NCBI RefSeq assembly: GCF_001742425.1
Contig: NZ_MJEH01000026.1
Coordinates: 1-40,425 of the forward strand
Reading direction: 5' to 3'
DNA: 40,425 nucleotides
Source of the DNA: Bacillus solimangrovi
GTDB taxonomy: Bacteria > Bacillota > Bacilli > Bacillales > Bacillaceae_N
Each line of letters begins with the position of its first letter. Within the stretch, counting starts at the first letter, position 1. The translations under genes were made by a program, and so were the position numbers. The notes beneath the pieces are model-generated. The model worked only from the letters and a program-made list of their open reading frames with translations. It did not search any database and was not told the origin of the DNA. Shown here piece by piece: positions 7,611-16,408 of this stretch.

Positions 7611-8270
7611 GTGTCAGGTTATCGATACTTATGTGATTTACAACGAGAGTGTATCGACGCTACGAAAATTTTTGACTATGTGCTAACGAGTCAAAAGCAA
7701 TGTTTTGAGAATGTTAGGTTTACATTTACAGGAGATATTCCTGATGGTTTTGCAGCATTCCCTGTTTCATCTTGTGAAATTGATCTAGATAGTTCATGTG
7801 ATGAAATATCTGATCCAAATAATCGCCCAATTGTTCTAGTCGAGCTTCCAGATGGAACAGATGTTGAATTAGAAGTTGTAACATTTCAAAAAACAATTAA
7901 CCTTACTGTTGTAGGAGAATTTCTTGATACAACAGGTGCACCTATAACTACGGGTACGGCAACGGCAACCGTCGTATTCTGTCCAGAAGAAGTGTTGCTG
8001 TGTGCACCGACAGGAACAATAGTAGATTGTTTAATTACAGATACATCAAGCTGTGCTGTTGAAACGATTACTCCTGAAGCATCTTCTGGAATGGGAATAG
8101 GTAATGTGACTGTTTTAGCCTGTCAAAGCATTCAATCATATGCCCCAGTGAAGCTTGAAATACTAGCGAAAATCTGTGACCCACGTAGCATCATCCCTGT
8201 TCCAACTGTTTGTGAAGTGAATCCGTTCCCACAACAATGTCCAAGTGTCTTCCCTGGTGCACAATGTTAA
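7611..8270 (+). CDS. Cysteine-rich spore-surface-like protein, paralogue 5 of 5
   Basis: A 219-residue paralogue, the most divergent member. It starts with GTG 7611 (VSGYRYLCDLQREC) after AAAGGAGAAAGG; the in-frame ATG at 7566 lies within the hairpin. It has DTSSCAVE in place of DTSRCVVG, lacks the Cys-free linker VHVLACQ in favour of VTVLACQ, and gains a Cys as its last residue (PGAQC). A real terminator follows, so the array ends here. Confidence 0.6.
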   Translation: MSGYRYLCDLQRECIDATKIFDYVLTSQKQCFENVRFTFTGDIPDGFAAFPVSSCEIDLDSSCDEISDPNNRPIVLVELPDGTDVELEVVTFQKTINLTVVGEFLDTTGAPITTGTATATVVFCPEEVLLCAPTGTIVDCLITDTSSCAVETITPEASSGMGIGNVTVLACQSIQSYAPVKLEILAKICDPRSIIPVPTVCEVNPFPQQCPSVFPGAQC

Positions 8271-8291
8271 AAGAAACTACTAGTTAGATAG

Positions 8292-8323
8292 ACGTGTAGA
8301 TGCATAGTGCTACACGTTTTTTT
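8292..8323 (+). terminator. Terminator of the paralogue array
   Basis: ACGTGTAG (8292-8299) and CTACACGT (8310-8317) form an 8-bp stem followed by seven T. Confidence 0.85.
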
Positions 8324-8526
8324 ATGAGAAAGTATAGATGAATATATTTACAATGTACTATATGTGAGAAGCGCCTCTTCTGTTACACAAATGTCCAAAT
8401 AGAATGGAGTTATAAATAGATATTTATTGTGAGAATAAACTAGTTTGAATGATGTCCAGATAACAGGAATGATTTTTTTCAATATTGCGTATAAATATGA
8501 TAAAGAGGTTGTTTCTTTATTTTCTG

Positions 8527-8555
8527 TTTCATTTATTCAAAATATCCTATATAAT
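8527..8555 (+). promoter_or_regulatory. Candidate sigma-A promoter of thiC
   Basis: TATAAT at 8550-8555 with a weak T-rich -35 (TTTCAT, 8527-8532) 17 bases upstream. It lies about 30 bases before the riboswitch, as expected for the leader start. From 8324 to here no other feature is seen. Confidence 0.5.
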
Positions 8556-8584
8556 GAAATTTGAAAACTTAATAATATTTGAAA

Positions 8585-8682
8585 CTAGGGGTGTCCAATT
8601 AGTTGGGCTGAGAGAGAAACACAGTGAAGTTTCTTGACCCTTCGGACCTGATCTGGTTCATACCAGCGTGGGGAAGTTAGAG
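8585..8682 (+). promoter_or_regulatory. TPP riboswitch (THI element)
   Basis: The conserved landmarks of the thiamin pyrophosphate aptamer are present in order: GGGGTG, GGGCTGAGA, the variable stem, ACCCTTCGGACCTGATCTGG (P4/P5 side) and CATACCAGCGTGGGGAAG. Binding of TPP should favour the terminator hairpin that follows and shut off thiC. Confidence 0.95.
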
Positions 8683-8702
8683 CAACAATACTTCTACATA
8701 TT

Positions 8703-10599
<1,897 letters not shown>

Positions 10600-10618
10600 A
10601 ACGTATGAGGTGATATAC

Positions 10619-10789
10619 ATGAACAAAGCACAGCAAATTAAGGAAGAAATTCATGCTTTAGCCTCAAAAATAGATGAGTTAAAAAGTGATTTAAAAGATA
10701 TGCAACAGCAGTGTGAGCATCACTTCACAGGTGATCTTGCTTACCAACGTTGTGAAAAATGCCACTACGTTGAAGTCATGCACTACTAA
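10619..10789 (+). CDS. 56-residue protein with coiled coil and Cys/His cluster
   Basis: A short gene 19 bases after thiC with its own GAGGTGAT site. Residues 1-30 form an amphipathic helix (MNKAQQIKEEIHALASKIDE), and the tail holds CEHHF and later RCEKCHY, a spacing that could bind one zinc ion. It precedes a strong terminator, so it is probably co-transcribed with thiC under TPP control. I do not recognise the family; metal binding is inferred from the Cys/His pattern only. Confidence 0.7.
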   Translation: MNKAQQIKEEIHALASKIDELKSDLKDMQQQCEHHFTGDLAYQRCEKCHYVEVMHY

Positions 10790-10798
10790 ATAACTAAC

Positions 10799-10843
10799 AT
10801 CCTAATTTACCTTTAGAAACATAAGGTGAATTAGGATTTTTTT
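10799..10843 (+). terminator. Terminator of the thiC transcript
   Basis: ATCCTAATTTACCTT (10799-10813) pairs with AAGGTGAATTAGGAT (10823-10837), one wobble, then T7. Confidence 0.95.
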
Positions 10844-11026
10844 ATTGTAAGTTTCTTTTAAAAGTAAGGTTGAAAGGTTCTCTTAAGAAAGGTCAAGTAT
10901 TGTTGGACTTAGTTGAATAAGTGAGGATATTTAGTTCTAGAGCGGGAAAGATAGACCTTTAAATGATTAAGTTATGGGGATTTTGTATGCAGTTCTCTAA
11001 TTATGTTTAGAAATCAACATTAAAAG

Positions 11027-11056
11027 TTAACACACCTTATAATATAACTGTATAAT
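11027..11056 (+). promoter_or_regulatory. Candidate sigma-A promoter of the DUF218 gene
   Basis: TTAACA (11027-11032), 18-base spacer, TATAAT (11051-11056), about 100 bases before the start codon. The stretch 10844-11155 holds no gene. Confidence 0.55.
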
Positions 11057-11155
11057 TAGAAATTGAAATATAAGGAAGATTTGAGGGTGAACAAGAGGAC
11101 ATTTCAAACAGGATACATAGATCGTAGCGGACTTTGAAAGGAGATTACTAATTAA

Positions 11156-11752
11156 TTGGATTCTTTAGCGAAAGAGCGTCCTTTGAAAAGGAGAAGAAGT
11201 TGGTTGCTAATCTTCCCAGCATTACTCGTTGTATATATCGTCGTTGTGCACATTTTAATTCAAACGACAGCAGCAAACGAACCTCAAGCTAATGCGAAAT
11301 ATATGATCATTCTCGGGGCAAAGGTAAATGGAGAGAGAATGTCCAATGCATATTATAATCGCGCGCAAATGGCTTTGGCTTATTTGCAGGAGAACCCTGA
11401 AACAACGGTCATTGCGACTGGTGGACAAGGGAAAGGTGAACATATTACTGAAGCTGAAGCGATGAGACGTTATTTAGTTGAGAATGGAATTGCAGAAGAC
11501 CGAATCATAAAAGAAGAACAATCAACATCGACATTCGAGAACTTAAAATTTGCCAAAGCATTTATTGAACAGGAGAAACCTGAAGTTTTAATTGTAAGCA
11601 ATGATTTCCATTTATTCAGAGCTTCAATTATCGCAAAACGATTACATATGCAACCCGATACGCTCGCAGCACCTACACCACAAATTGCTGTATTAAAATT
11701 GTACGCGCGTGAGTATATGGCAATCGCAAAAACATTGTTAGTAGATTGGTAG
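11156..11752 (+). CDS. DUF218 (YdcF/SanA-like) membrane-anchored protein
   Basis: A 198-residue protein. Basic N-terminus, one membrane segment at about residues 15-36, then a DUF218 domain: YMIILGAKVNGERMSNAYYNR, VIATGGQGKGEHITEAEAM, EEQSTSTFENL and VLIVSNDFHLFRA are its usual motifs. Relatives (SanA, YdcF) act in envelope-related tasks; the exact reaction is not settled. TTG 11156 is taken because a stop codon directly precedes it in frame and no ATG exists before the domain; the GGAG at 11139-11142 is rather far (13 bases). It lies just before a small membrane protein gene. Confidence 0.8.
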   Translation: MDSLAKERPLKRRRSWLLIFPALLVVYIVVVHILIQTTAANEPQANAKYMIILGAKVNGERMSNAYYNRAQMALAYLQENPETTVIATGGQGKGEHITEAEAMRRYLVENGIAEDRIIKEEQSTSTFENLKFAKAFIEQEKPEVLIVSNDFHLFRASIIAKRLHMQPDTLAAPTPQIAVLKLYAREYMAIAKTLLVDW

Positions 11753-11781
11753 ATAAGACAGATTTAGAAAAAGGAGAGGGT

Positions 11782-11988
11782 ATGATGTTCATATTGGCAG
11801 CAGGAGGCACCCATGGATTTAATCTGGGGGATGTTTTTTTTCAATTATCCATGTTTTTTGTTTTGATTACGATTGTAATCGTAATTTTTTCGGTTATTAA
11901 ATCACATTTTACACAAGGGAAGCATTTAAAGGGAATAGAAGAAAAGTTAGACAAATTGTTGGAAGAGAAAGAGAAAAGAAATTCATAG
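11782..11988 (+). CDS. Small single-pass membrane protein, DUF4083-like
   Basis: A 68-residue protein: short N-terminus with GGTHGFNLGDVFFQL, a membrane helix at about 18-38 (MFFVLITIVIVIFSVI) and a charged amphipathic tail (LKGIEEKLDKLLEEKEKR) that could form coiled coil. This layout fits DUF4083 proteins of Bacillaceae. ATG 11782 is chosen for the AAAGGAGAGG at 11770-11779; an upstream in-frame start overlaps the preceding gene. It is 29 bases from that gene and ends at a good terminator, so the two are likely one operon. Confidence 0.65.
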   Translation: MMFILAAGGTHGFNLGDVFFQLSMFFVLITIVIVIFSVIKSHFTQGKHLKGIEEKLDKLLEEKEKRNS

Positions 11989-12010
11989 CTTAACTATTTA
12001 GGAGTTATTT

Positions 12011-12064
12011 ATAACCTTACTTTTGGCAGGCAAGTAGTTGTACAAAGTAAGGTTATTTATATTT
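12011..12064 (+). terminator. Terminator after the DUF4083-like gene
   Basis: ATAACCTTACTTT (12011-12023) and AAAGTAAGGTTAT (12043-12055) are perfect arms with a 19-base loop, followed by a T-rich stretch. Confidence 0.8.
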
Positions 12065-12087
12065 TATGAAAGCGAGTGTGACAGAAG

Positions 12088-12516
12088 ATGATACGAGAGG
12101 CAAATGTTACTGATGTGAACGAGTTAGCTCGGTTAATGGGTGAGTTAGGCTACCCAACGTCCTCAACAGAAATGGAGCAAAGGTTTTCCAGCATCTCGTC
12201 TAATCGATCTTATAAGACATTCGTATATGATGTCGAACAACAGTTAGTTGGGATGATCGGGATGATGTTAGCTCATCGCTATGAAAAAAATGAAAGCTAT
12301 GTATGGGGTGTTGCATTTGTTGTTGATTCAACTTATCGAGGTCAAGGCATTGGGAATTCATTATTGCTTGCAGCTGAACAATGGGCGAAAGAGCGTGGAG
12401 CGAATATGATAACGTTGAATAGTGGCAATCGTAATGAGAGGCAAGAAGCGCATCGATTTTATACGAGCAGGGGGTTTGAAGGAAAAGCAACAGGTTATTA
12501 TAAAGTGTTAGATTAA
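12088..12516 (+). CDS. GNAT-family N-acetyltransferase
   Basis: A 142-residue acetyl-CoA-dependent acetyltransferase. Motif A is clear in VDSTYRGQGIGNSLLLAAE (acetyl-CoA pyrophosphate binding, R/Q-x-x-G-x-G), followed by GANMITLNSGNRNERQEAHRFY and SRGFEGKATGYYKVL at the C-terminus, the usual end of single-domain GNATs. Start ATG 12088 has only a weak purine-rich site upstream. It stands alone between two terminator-like regions. The acceptor substrate cannot be told. Confidence 0.85.
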   Translation: MIREANVTDVNELARLMGELGYPTSSTEMEQRFSSISSNRSYKTFVYDVEQQLVGMIGMMLAHRYEKNESYVWGVAFVVDSTYRGQGIGNSLLLAAEQWAKERGANMITLNSGNRNERQEAHRFYTSRGFEGKATGYYKVLD

Positions 12517-12649
12517 TACGAGGATTATAGTCAAGGTGAACAAGGTTAGACAATAATATTATCTTTTAAAAGAATCACTTGTGATGTTTAAGAAATGGTT
12601 ATCTAAATAAAATCTATAAAACGTCATAATATGCTAATCCTTCTTTTTT

Positions 12650-12679
12650 GTCATGTTCAATTGAAGCAGGGCATAAATT
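12650..12679 (+). promoter_or_regulatory. Candidate sigma-E promoter of prkA
   Basis: GTCATGTT (12650-12657), 14-base spacer, CATAAATT (12672-12679). The sigma-E consensus is about GTCATATT, 14-15 bases, CATACANT. B. subtilis prkA is a mother-cell sigma-E gene, which supports the call. The expected start near 12687 leaves a leader of about 145 bases. Confidence 0.65.
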
Positions 12680-12696
12680 GGAATAAAGCGAGACAT

Positions 12697-12790
12697 CACT
12701 CAAATAAAAATTTCTTTATTGAGTGGAGTAGTTAAAGTGTCGCCCCCTTGTAAATGGTGATAGTGAAATTTTAGATAGAAGTGACAAGGG
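12697..12790 (+). other. prkA leader with two inverted repeats
   Basis: CACTCAA (12697-12703) with TTGAGTG (12719-12725) form an A/T-rich hairpin, and CCCTTGT (12745-12751) with ACAAGGG (12784-12790) a second one ending 25 bases before the ribosome binding site. They may modulate the mRNA, but no known element was recognised. Confidence 0.4.
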
Positions 12791-12830
12791 AATGTTAAGC
12801 TTTAACATGCCTGAGAAGGAGGTACTGCAT

Positions 12831-13331
12831 GTGGATATTTTAAGAATGATTGAAGAGTATCGAGAGGAAGAAAAGGGATTAAGGTGGGAAGGTACCTTTG
12901 CAGAATACTTGGAAAAACTGAAATATCGCCCTGAAGTTGCCCAGTCTGCACATGCACGTGTTTACAATATGATAAAAGATGCAGGAATCGATGAAACAGA
13001 TAGCGGGAAGCAATATAAATTCTTCAGTGACCAAATGTTTGGGATTGATGAGGCTGTCGAACGACTCGTAGAAGAATATTTTCACCCATCTGCCAAACGA
13101 TTAGATGTGAAGAAGCGAATTCTACTACTTATGGGCCCAGTTAGTGGAGGGAAGTCAACACTTGTAACGTTATTGAAACGAGGACTTGAGCAATATTCGC
13201 GTTCAGATGCAGGAGCAGTATTCGCGATCAAAGGATGTCCGATGCATGAGGATGCATGCATGGGAGAAGTAACCCATAAATATATTGTTCAGAAGAACTA
13301 TTCAGTCTTGGGTAGTTCTTTTATTAGTTGA
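12831..13331 (+). CDS. prkA: prkA, 5' part, interrupted after codon 140
   Basis: N-terminal part of PrkA, an AAA-type serine protein kinase or protease of the mother cell. The reading frame matches PrkA from MDILRMIEEYREEE through NMIKDAGID, EEYFHPSAKRLDVKKRILL and Walker A (GPVSGGKST, about residues 102-110) to AIKGCPMHE, residue 140. At 13251 the element begins, and the frame runs into about 26 foreign codons and a stop at 13331, giving a 166-residue product without most of the ATPase and all of the C-terminal region. GTG 12831 is chosen because AAGGAGG (12816-12822) is 8 bases upstream and the product then begins like B. subtilis PrkA; an in-frame ATG at 12792 lies upstream of that site. 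The rest of the gene is at 33755-35228. Confidence 0.93.
   Translation: MDILRMIEEYREEEKGLRWEGTFAEYLEKLKYRPEVAQSAHARVYNMIKDAGIDETDSGKQYKFFSDQMFGIDEAVERLVEEYFHPSAKRLDVKKRILLLMGPVSGGKSTLVTLLKRGLEQYSRSDAGAVFAIKGCPMHEDACMGEVTHKYIVQKNYSVLGSSFIS
13238..13275. other. Left attachment junction of the prkA element
   Basis: Host side GATGCATGAG (13241-13250), then crossover GA (13251-13252), then element arm TGCATGCATGGGAGAAGTAA and CCC (13253-13275). The element arm is the inverted partner of 33730-33752 at the right junction: both share AAGTAACCC and TGCAT at the same distance from GA. Confidence 0.85.
13293..13325 (+). terminator. Terminator-like hairpin just inside the left junction
   Basis: AAGAACTA (13293-13300) and TAGTTCTT (13313-13320) form an 8-bp stem followed by TTATTAG. 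It overlaps the end of the hybrid prkA frame and should stop prkA transcripts when the element is in place. Confidence 0.65.
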
Positions 13332-13383
13332 ATAAAAAATAAAGCTGATGAAAAGGCATTTTAAATTTGTTTATAATTAATGA

Positions 13384-13548
13384 ATTGGAGGGAGTTTCGA
13401 AAATAGTCAAACTTATGAAAAAGTAGGATCTTCTGAAGCTAATATTGTTTGGAATCATAATAAAGATAAAATGATATGCGAGTGTAAACGAACAGAAAAA
13501 CCCTCACCTCAGAAATTCAAGAAAACGAGAATTCTAGGTGAGGATTAA
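13384..13548 (+). pseudogene. Open frame of about 54 codons without a start
   Basis: An open frame runs from the stop at 13381 to TAA 13548 (containing SFENSQTYEKVG, IVWNHNKDKMICECKR and a basic C-terminus). It has no ATG, GTG or TTG start and overlaps the minus-strand terminator. It may be the tail of a lost gene or chance. Confidence 0.25.
13490..13543 (-). terminator. Terminator of the MBL-fold gene
   Basis: On the minus strand CCTCACCT (13535-13542 complement) pairs with AGGTGAGG (13502-13509 complement), extended inward by GAATT/AATTC, and is followed by GTTTTTC. Confidence 0.8.
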
Positions 13549-13616
13549 CGGTGTATGTAGTTATCTCTCCTCAATGCTTGAGGTTATATCTTCTTTCTAA
13601 GCACGGGATCGTATAT

Positions 13617-14441
13617 TTACGTTTCAAATAGGGTGCCATTCAAAGCTGCAATATACCGTTTTGCCGAATTTTGAACAGATATATCTGCATTTTCTTTTAC
13701 AATCCGATGGAAAGCATTATAAAGTCTATTAAACTTTATTTCGTTCACTTTATTAGCAATCTCGTTTACTTTTGCTGCTGGTAAAGGGATTAAATTTGGA
13801 TAGCTATACATAAAACTAACCCAATTGTTATCTGCAACTACTTGAATAATATCACCAGTTAATAAGATTCCTTTGTTTTCGTTGCCTTGTTGCCAATGTA
13901 AGACTGCTCCTCCTTTAAAATGCCCCCCTAACCGATGCAATGTAATCCCATTATGTAAAGATAAAGACTCTCCAGACCAAAAGATGATTTTATTACTCGA
14001 ACGTGTTACCCATTCTTTATCATCTGCATGAATATAAAGTGGGACATCAAATTTCTCAGCCCATTCAACTTGAGTTGAGTAATAATGAGGATGTGATAGT
14101 GCAATGGCATCTAATCCGCCTAAGCCTTTAATTGTATCTTCCGTTTCTTGATCGATATATGTAATGCAGTCCCATAGAAGGTTAAAACCATCTTCCGAAA
14201 CAAGATAGGCCGTTTGACCAATCCCGAATCTTGGTGCTGTTTGTATACTATGTAATCCTTTTTCTTCTTGTTTAATGAGATTATGATATTTTTTTGTCTC
14301 AATCATGTGCTCTAATGTTGTCCATGTTTGTCCCTGTGGATTTACGTATTGCCTTTCTTCTGTACAAATTTTACATTCTTTTGGTGTAAGGGATGATTTC
14401 TCATACTGAACCCCACAAGTCTCACATATGTAGTTTTTCAA
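13617..14441 (-). CDS. MBL-fold metallohydrolase with N-terminal zinc ribbon
   Basis: A 274-residue protein. Residues 1-28 have two Cys pairs (C6-x2-C9 and C23-x2-C26) forming a rubredoxin-like knuckle. The remainder is a metallo-beta-lactamase fold: LSHPHYYST carries the HxH part, HRLGGHFKGGAVLHW the next His and ILLTGDIIQVV the Asp ligand. The HxHxDH motif is altered: the usual Asp-His after HPH is replaced by YY, so one metal site may be incomplete. No signal peptide. Substrate unknown. It is the first gene inside the left end of the element, minus strand, with its own terminator. Confidence 0.8.
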   Translation of the reverse strand: MKNYICETCGVQYEKSSLTPKECKICTEERQYVNPQGQTWTTLEHMIETKKYHNLIKQEEKGLHSIQTAPRFGIGQTAYLVSEDGFNLLWDCITYIDQETEDTIKGLGGLDAIALSHPHYYSTQVEWAEKFDVPLYIHADDKEWVTRSSNKIIFWSGESLSLHNGITLHRLGGHFKGGAVLHWQQGNENKGILLTGDIIQVVADNNWVSFMYSYPNLIPLPAAKVNEIANKVNEIKFNRLYNAFHRIVKENADISVQNSAKRYIAALNGTLFET

Positions 14442-14925
14442 AGTTGTAACACCTCTATTTGTTTGTTATTTTTCTACATTACGGGCAGTTGCCACGTAAA
14501 TATCAAGTAACATAGAATATACGACAAATTCTGTGTAATTCTAGGGTACTCTTTATTATCATACCTTTTTAAAAATATTCTGCAAATAGAAGGTAGATTT
14601 GTTAATCAAGGCAAGCCTTCATTGATTTCTTATTATTATTTGGTCATGTATCAAACAGAAAATGGAAGATATCAAAAGGATTCAAGCCGTTCTCTATTGA
14701 GGTTTCAATGTTTATGAACAAAACTAATCGCTTGAATAGTGACTAGCTTAGTTAGAATTTTTACTGTACGTACAATTTACTTGTTTTTTTGGTAATGGCT
14801 TGGTTTTTAAGTTAATGAAATAGAGAAAATATCCATAAAAGTGTAAAATATTAGGTAGAAAACTAAGAAGAATATAGTTAAAGAACGGTTGTATTTGAAT
14901 CTACTTTCTTAAACGATGATTAATT
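14442..14925. other. AT-rich gap before the cat leader
   Basis: About 480 bases without a gene. A TAAAAT at about 14844-14849 might be a -10 box for the cat transcript, but no convincing -35 goes with it. Nothing else recognised. Confidence 0.4.
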
Positions 14926-14968
14926 AGAGGTGAGGAATTTGGTGAAAACAGATAAATTAGCCTCCTAA
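14926..14968 (+). CDS. cat leader peptide
   Basis: AGAGGTGAGG (14926-14935) is followed by TTG 14939 or GTG 14942 and the codons for (M)VKTDKLAS with a stop at 14966-14968. This closely resembles the cat-86 leader (MVKTDKISS) in which chloramphenicol stalls the ribosome at about codon 6 and opens the downstream hairpin. Confidence 0.85.
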
Positions 14969-14996
14969 AACCAAAAATACGATTTTAGGAGGCTAA
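14957..14996 (+). promoter_or_regulatory. Translational attenuator of cat
   Basis: TTAGCCTCCTAAAA (14957-14970) pairs perfectly with TTTTAGGAGGCTAA (14983-14996). The right arm holds the TAGGAGG ribosome binding site of cat, so the hairpin hides it until a ribosome stalls on the leader. Confidence 0.92.
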
Positions 14997-15000
14997 TCGA

Positions 15001-15651
15001 ATGAAGTTTAATTTAATTGAAAAAGAAAATTGGGATAGAACTCCATATTTTGAACATTATTTAAGTCAAAAGTGTACCTTTAGCTTAACCGCAAATTTAG
15101 ACATTACAAAGTTGTTAGAGCAGCTTCGTAATAAAGAAATTAAGCTATATCCTTCTTTTATTTATATTATTAGTAAAGTAGTTAATTCCCATGAAGAATT
15201 TCGTACATGTTTTAACGATGAGGCAGTCTTAGGATATTGGGATAAAATAATACCAAGCTATACAATTTTTCATAGTGATAACAAATCATTCTCCTGCATT
15301 TGGACTGAGTTTTCAAATGATTTCCGTATATTTTATAAAAACTACAATGATGATATAAAGAGATATTATGATGTTAAAGGACTCTTTACAAAACCCAATC
15401 AACCTAAAAATTCTTTTCCTATATCCAGTGTCCCATGGATTAGTTTTACTGGCTTTAACCTAAATATAAACGATGACAGCGACTTTTTATTACCCATCAT
15501 TACAGGTGGAAAATACTTTAATCAAGAAAATAAAATATTGTTGCCTGTTTCCTTACAAATGCATCATGCTGTATGTGATGGATATCACGCTGCGATGTTT
15601 ATAGAGGAGTTACAGAAGTTAGCTAATAATTGTTACGATTGGCTTTATTAA
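15001..15651 (+). CDS. cat: Type A chloramphenicol O-acetyltransferase
   Basis: A 216-residue trimeric-type CAT that transfers acetyl from acetyl-CoA to the 3-hydroxyl of chloramphenicol. The active-site motif HHAVCDG is intact, with His189 as catalytic base and Asp193. Other family marks: LIEKENWDRTPYFEHY at the start, LYPSFIYIISKVVN, and SVPWISFTGFNLN. Length equals that of the pC194/cat-86 group. ATG 15001 follows the AGGAGG hidden in the attenuator. It lies within the prkA element and is the only antibiotic-modifying gene in it. Confidence 0.95.
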   Translation: MKFNLIEKENWDRTPYFEHYLSQKCTFSLTANLDITKLLEQLRNKEIKLYPSFIYIISKVVNSHEEFRTCFNDEAVLGYWDKIIPSYTIFHSDNKSFSCIWTEFSNDFRIFYKNYNDDIKRYYDVKGLFTKPNQPKNSFPISSVPWISFTGFNLNINDDSDFLLPIITGGKYFNQENKILLPVSLQMHHAVCDGYHAAMFIEELQKLANNCYDWLY

Positions 15652-15791
15652 AATACTAAGTCTTTTATTTTTTGTTTAGGGGGGATTACTGTAAAAACTC
15701 CTCTGTTGAATAGCCAAATATACTTAAGTATGAAATGCTTCAATTATTGGGTACATATCTTGTAGATCTCAGTATCCAGCTTTTGTACCCG

Positions 15792-15847
15792 ATTCACAAT
15801 TAAAAAGCGCATTTCTGTAGTAAGGAATGCGCTTTTTAATTGTGAAT
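15792..15847. terminator. Bidirectional terminator, perfect 22-bp stem
   Basis: Positions 15792-15813 and 15826-15847 are perfect inverted arms around a 12-base loop, core AAAAAGCGCATT and its complement. The A-run and T-run inside the stem let it serve both cat (plus) and the minus gene ending at 15883. Confidence 0.9.
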
Positions 15848-15882
15848 TAATGAAGTGAAACGCAAGGTAGAGAAAGAGGGAA

Positions 15883-16074
15883 TCAGATTCCCTGTTCTTC
15901 ACAATATTCACTAACGAGCTGTTCAATTTGATCAAATTCTGGATAATTACCTGAGAAGGAAAATTTCACTTCTTCAACAAACTTTCCTTTGTTATAGACA
16001 TGAATGGCTCCATTCTGCTCAATTACACTAAATTCTGGTTCAAATCTATACCCATTCCGTTCAATAGCACCCAT
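15883..16074 (-). CDS. YbxH-like small protein (DUF5370-type)
   Basis: A 63-residue acidic protein (MGAIERNGYRFEPEFSV, IHVYNKGKFVEEVKFSF, YPEFDQIEQLVSEYCEEQGI). The start and the VYxxGKFVEE block recall the YbxH/DUF5370 family of Bacillus, known only as small conserved proteins. AAGGAG lies 14 bases before the ATG, a long spacing. It shares the strong terminator with cat. The family link is from memory. Confidence 0.6.
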   Translation of the reverse strand: MGAIERNGYRFEPEFSVIEQNGAIHVYNKGKFVEEVKFSFSGNYPEFDQIEQLVSEYCEEQGI

Positions 16075-16089
16075 TTGTTCATAACCAGC

Positions 16090-16394
16090 TCCTTAAAATT
16101 TAAGTTAACCTTTGCAATTATTATTTCACGTATTAGAAATTAATAATCTCAAATCTTCCTGTCGATTCTTAGTTATACCCCACACAGGTAGTGGCAAAAA
16201 GAATAAATAAATCCAAAATAAGGATTACAAAATAGAGTGATTCCAGTATTATAAACATATAAATAAGGTCTTAAAATGATTAACTTAAATCAAATACATA
16301 TAGAGAATTGTCGGCTATTATGAAGATAGTAACAATAATAAACCACTTTTTTTACGTCCCACGAATTTGAAATATAAATCTATACTAACTACTA
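16090..16394. other. Gap without a gene
   Basis: About 300 AT-rich bases between divergent genes. It must hold the promoters of both neighbours, but I see no convincing pair of boxes. Confidence 0.3.
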
Positions 16395-16408
16395 TGGAGG
16401 ATTTTAAA

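Noticed and set aside
4721-8270. CRISPR-like or satellite repeat array
   Set aside because: The repetition is five whole protein-coding genes with their spacers, not short direct repeats with unique spacers.
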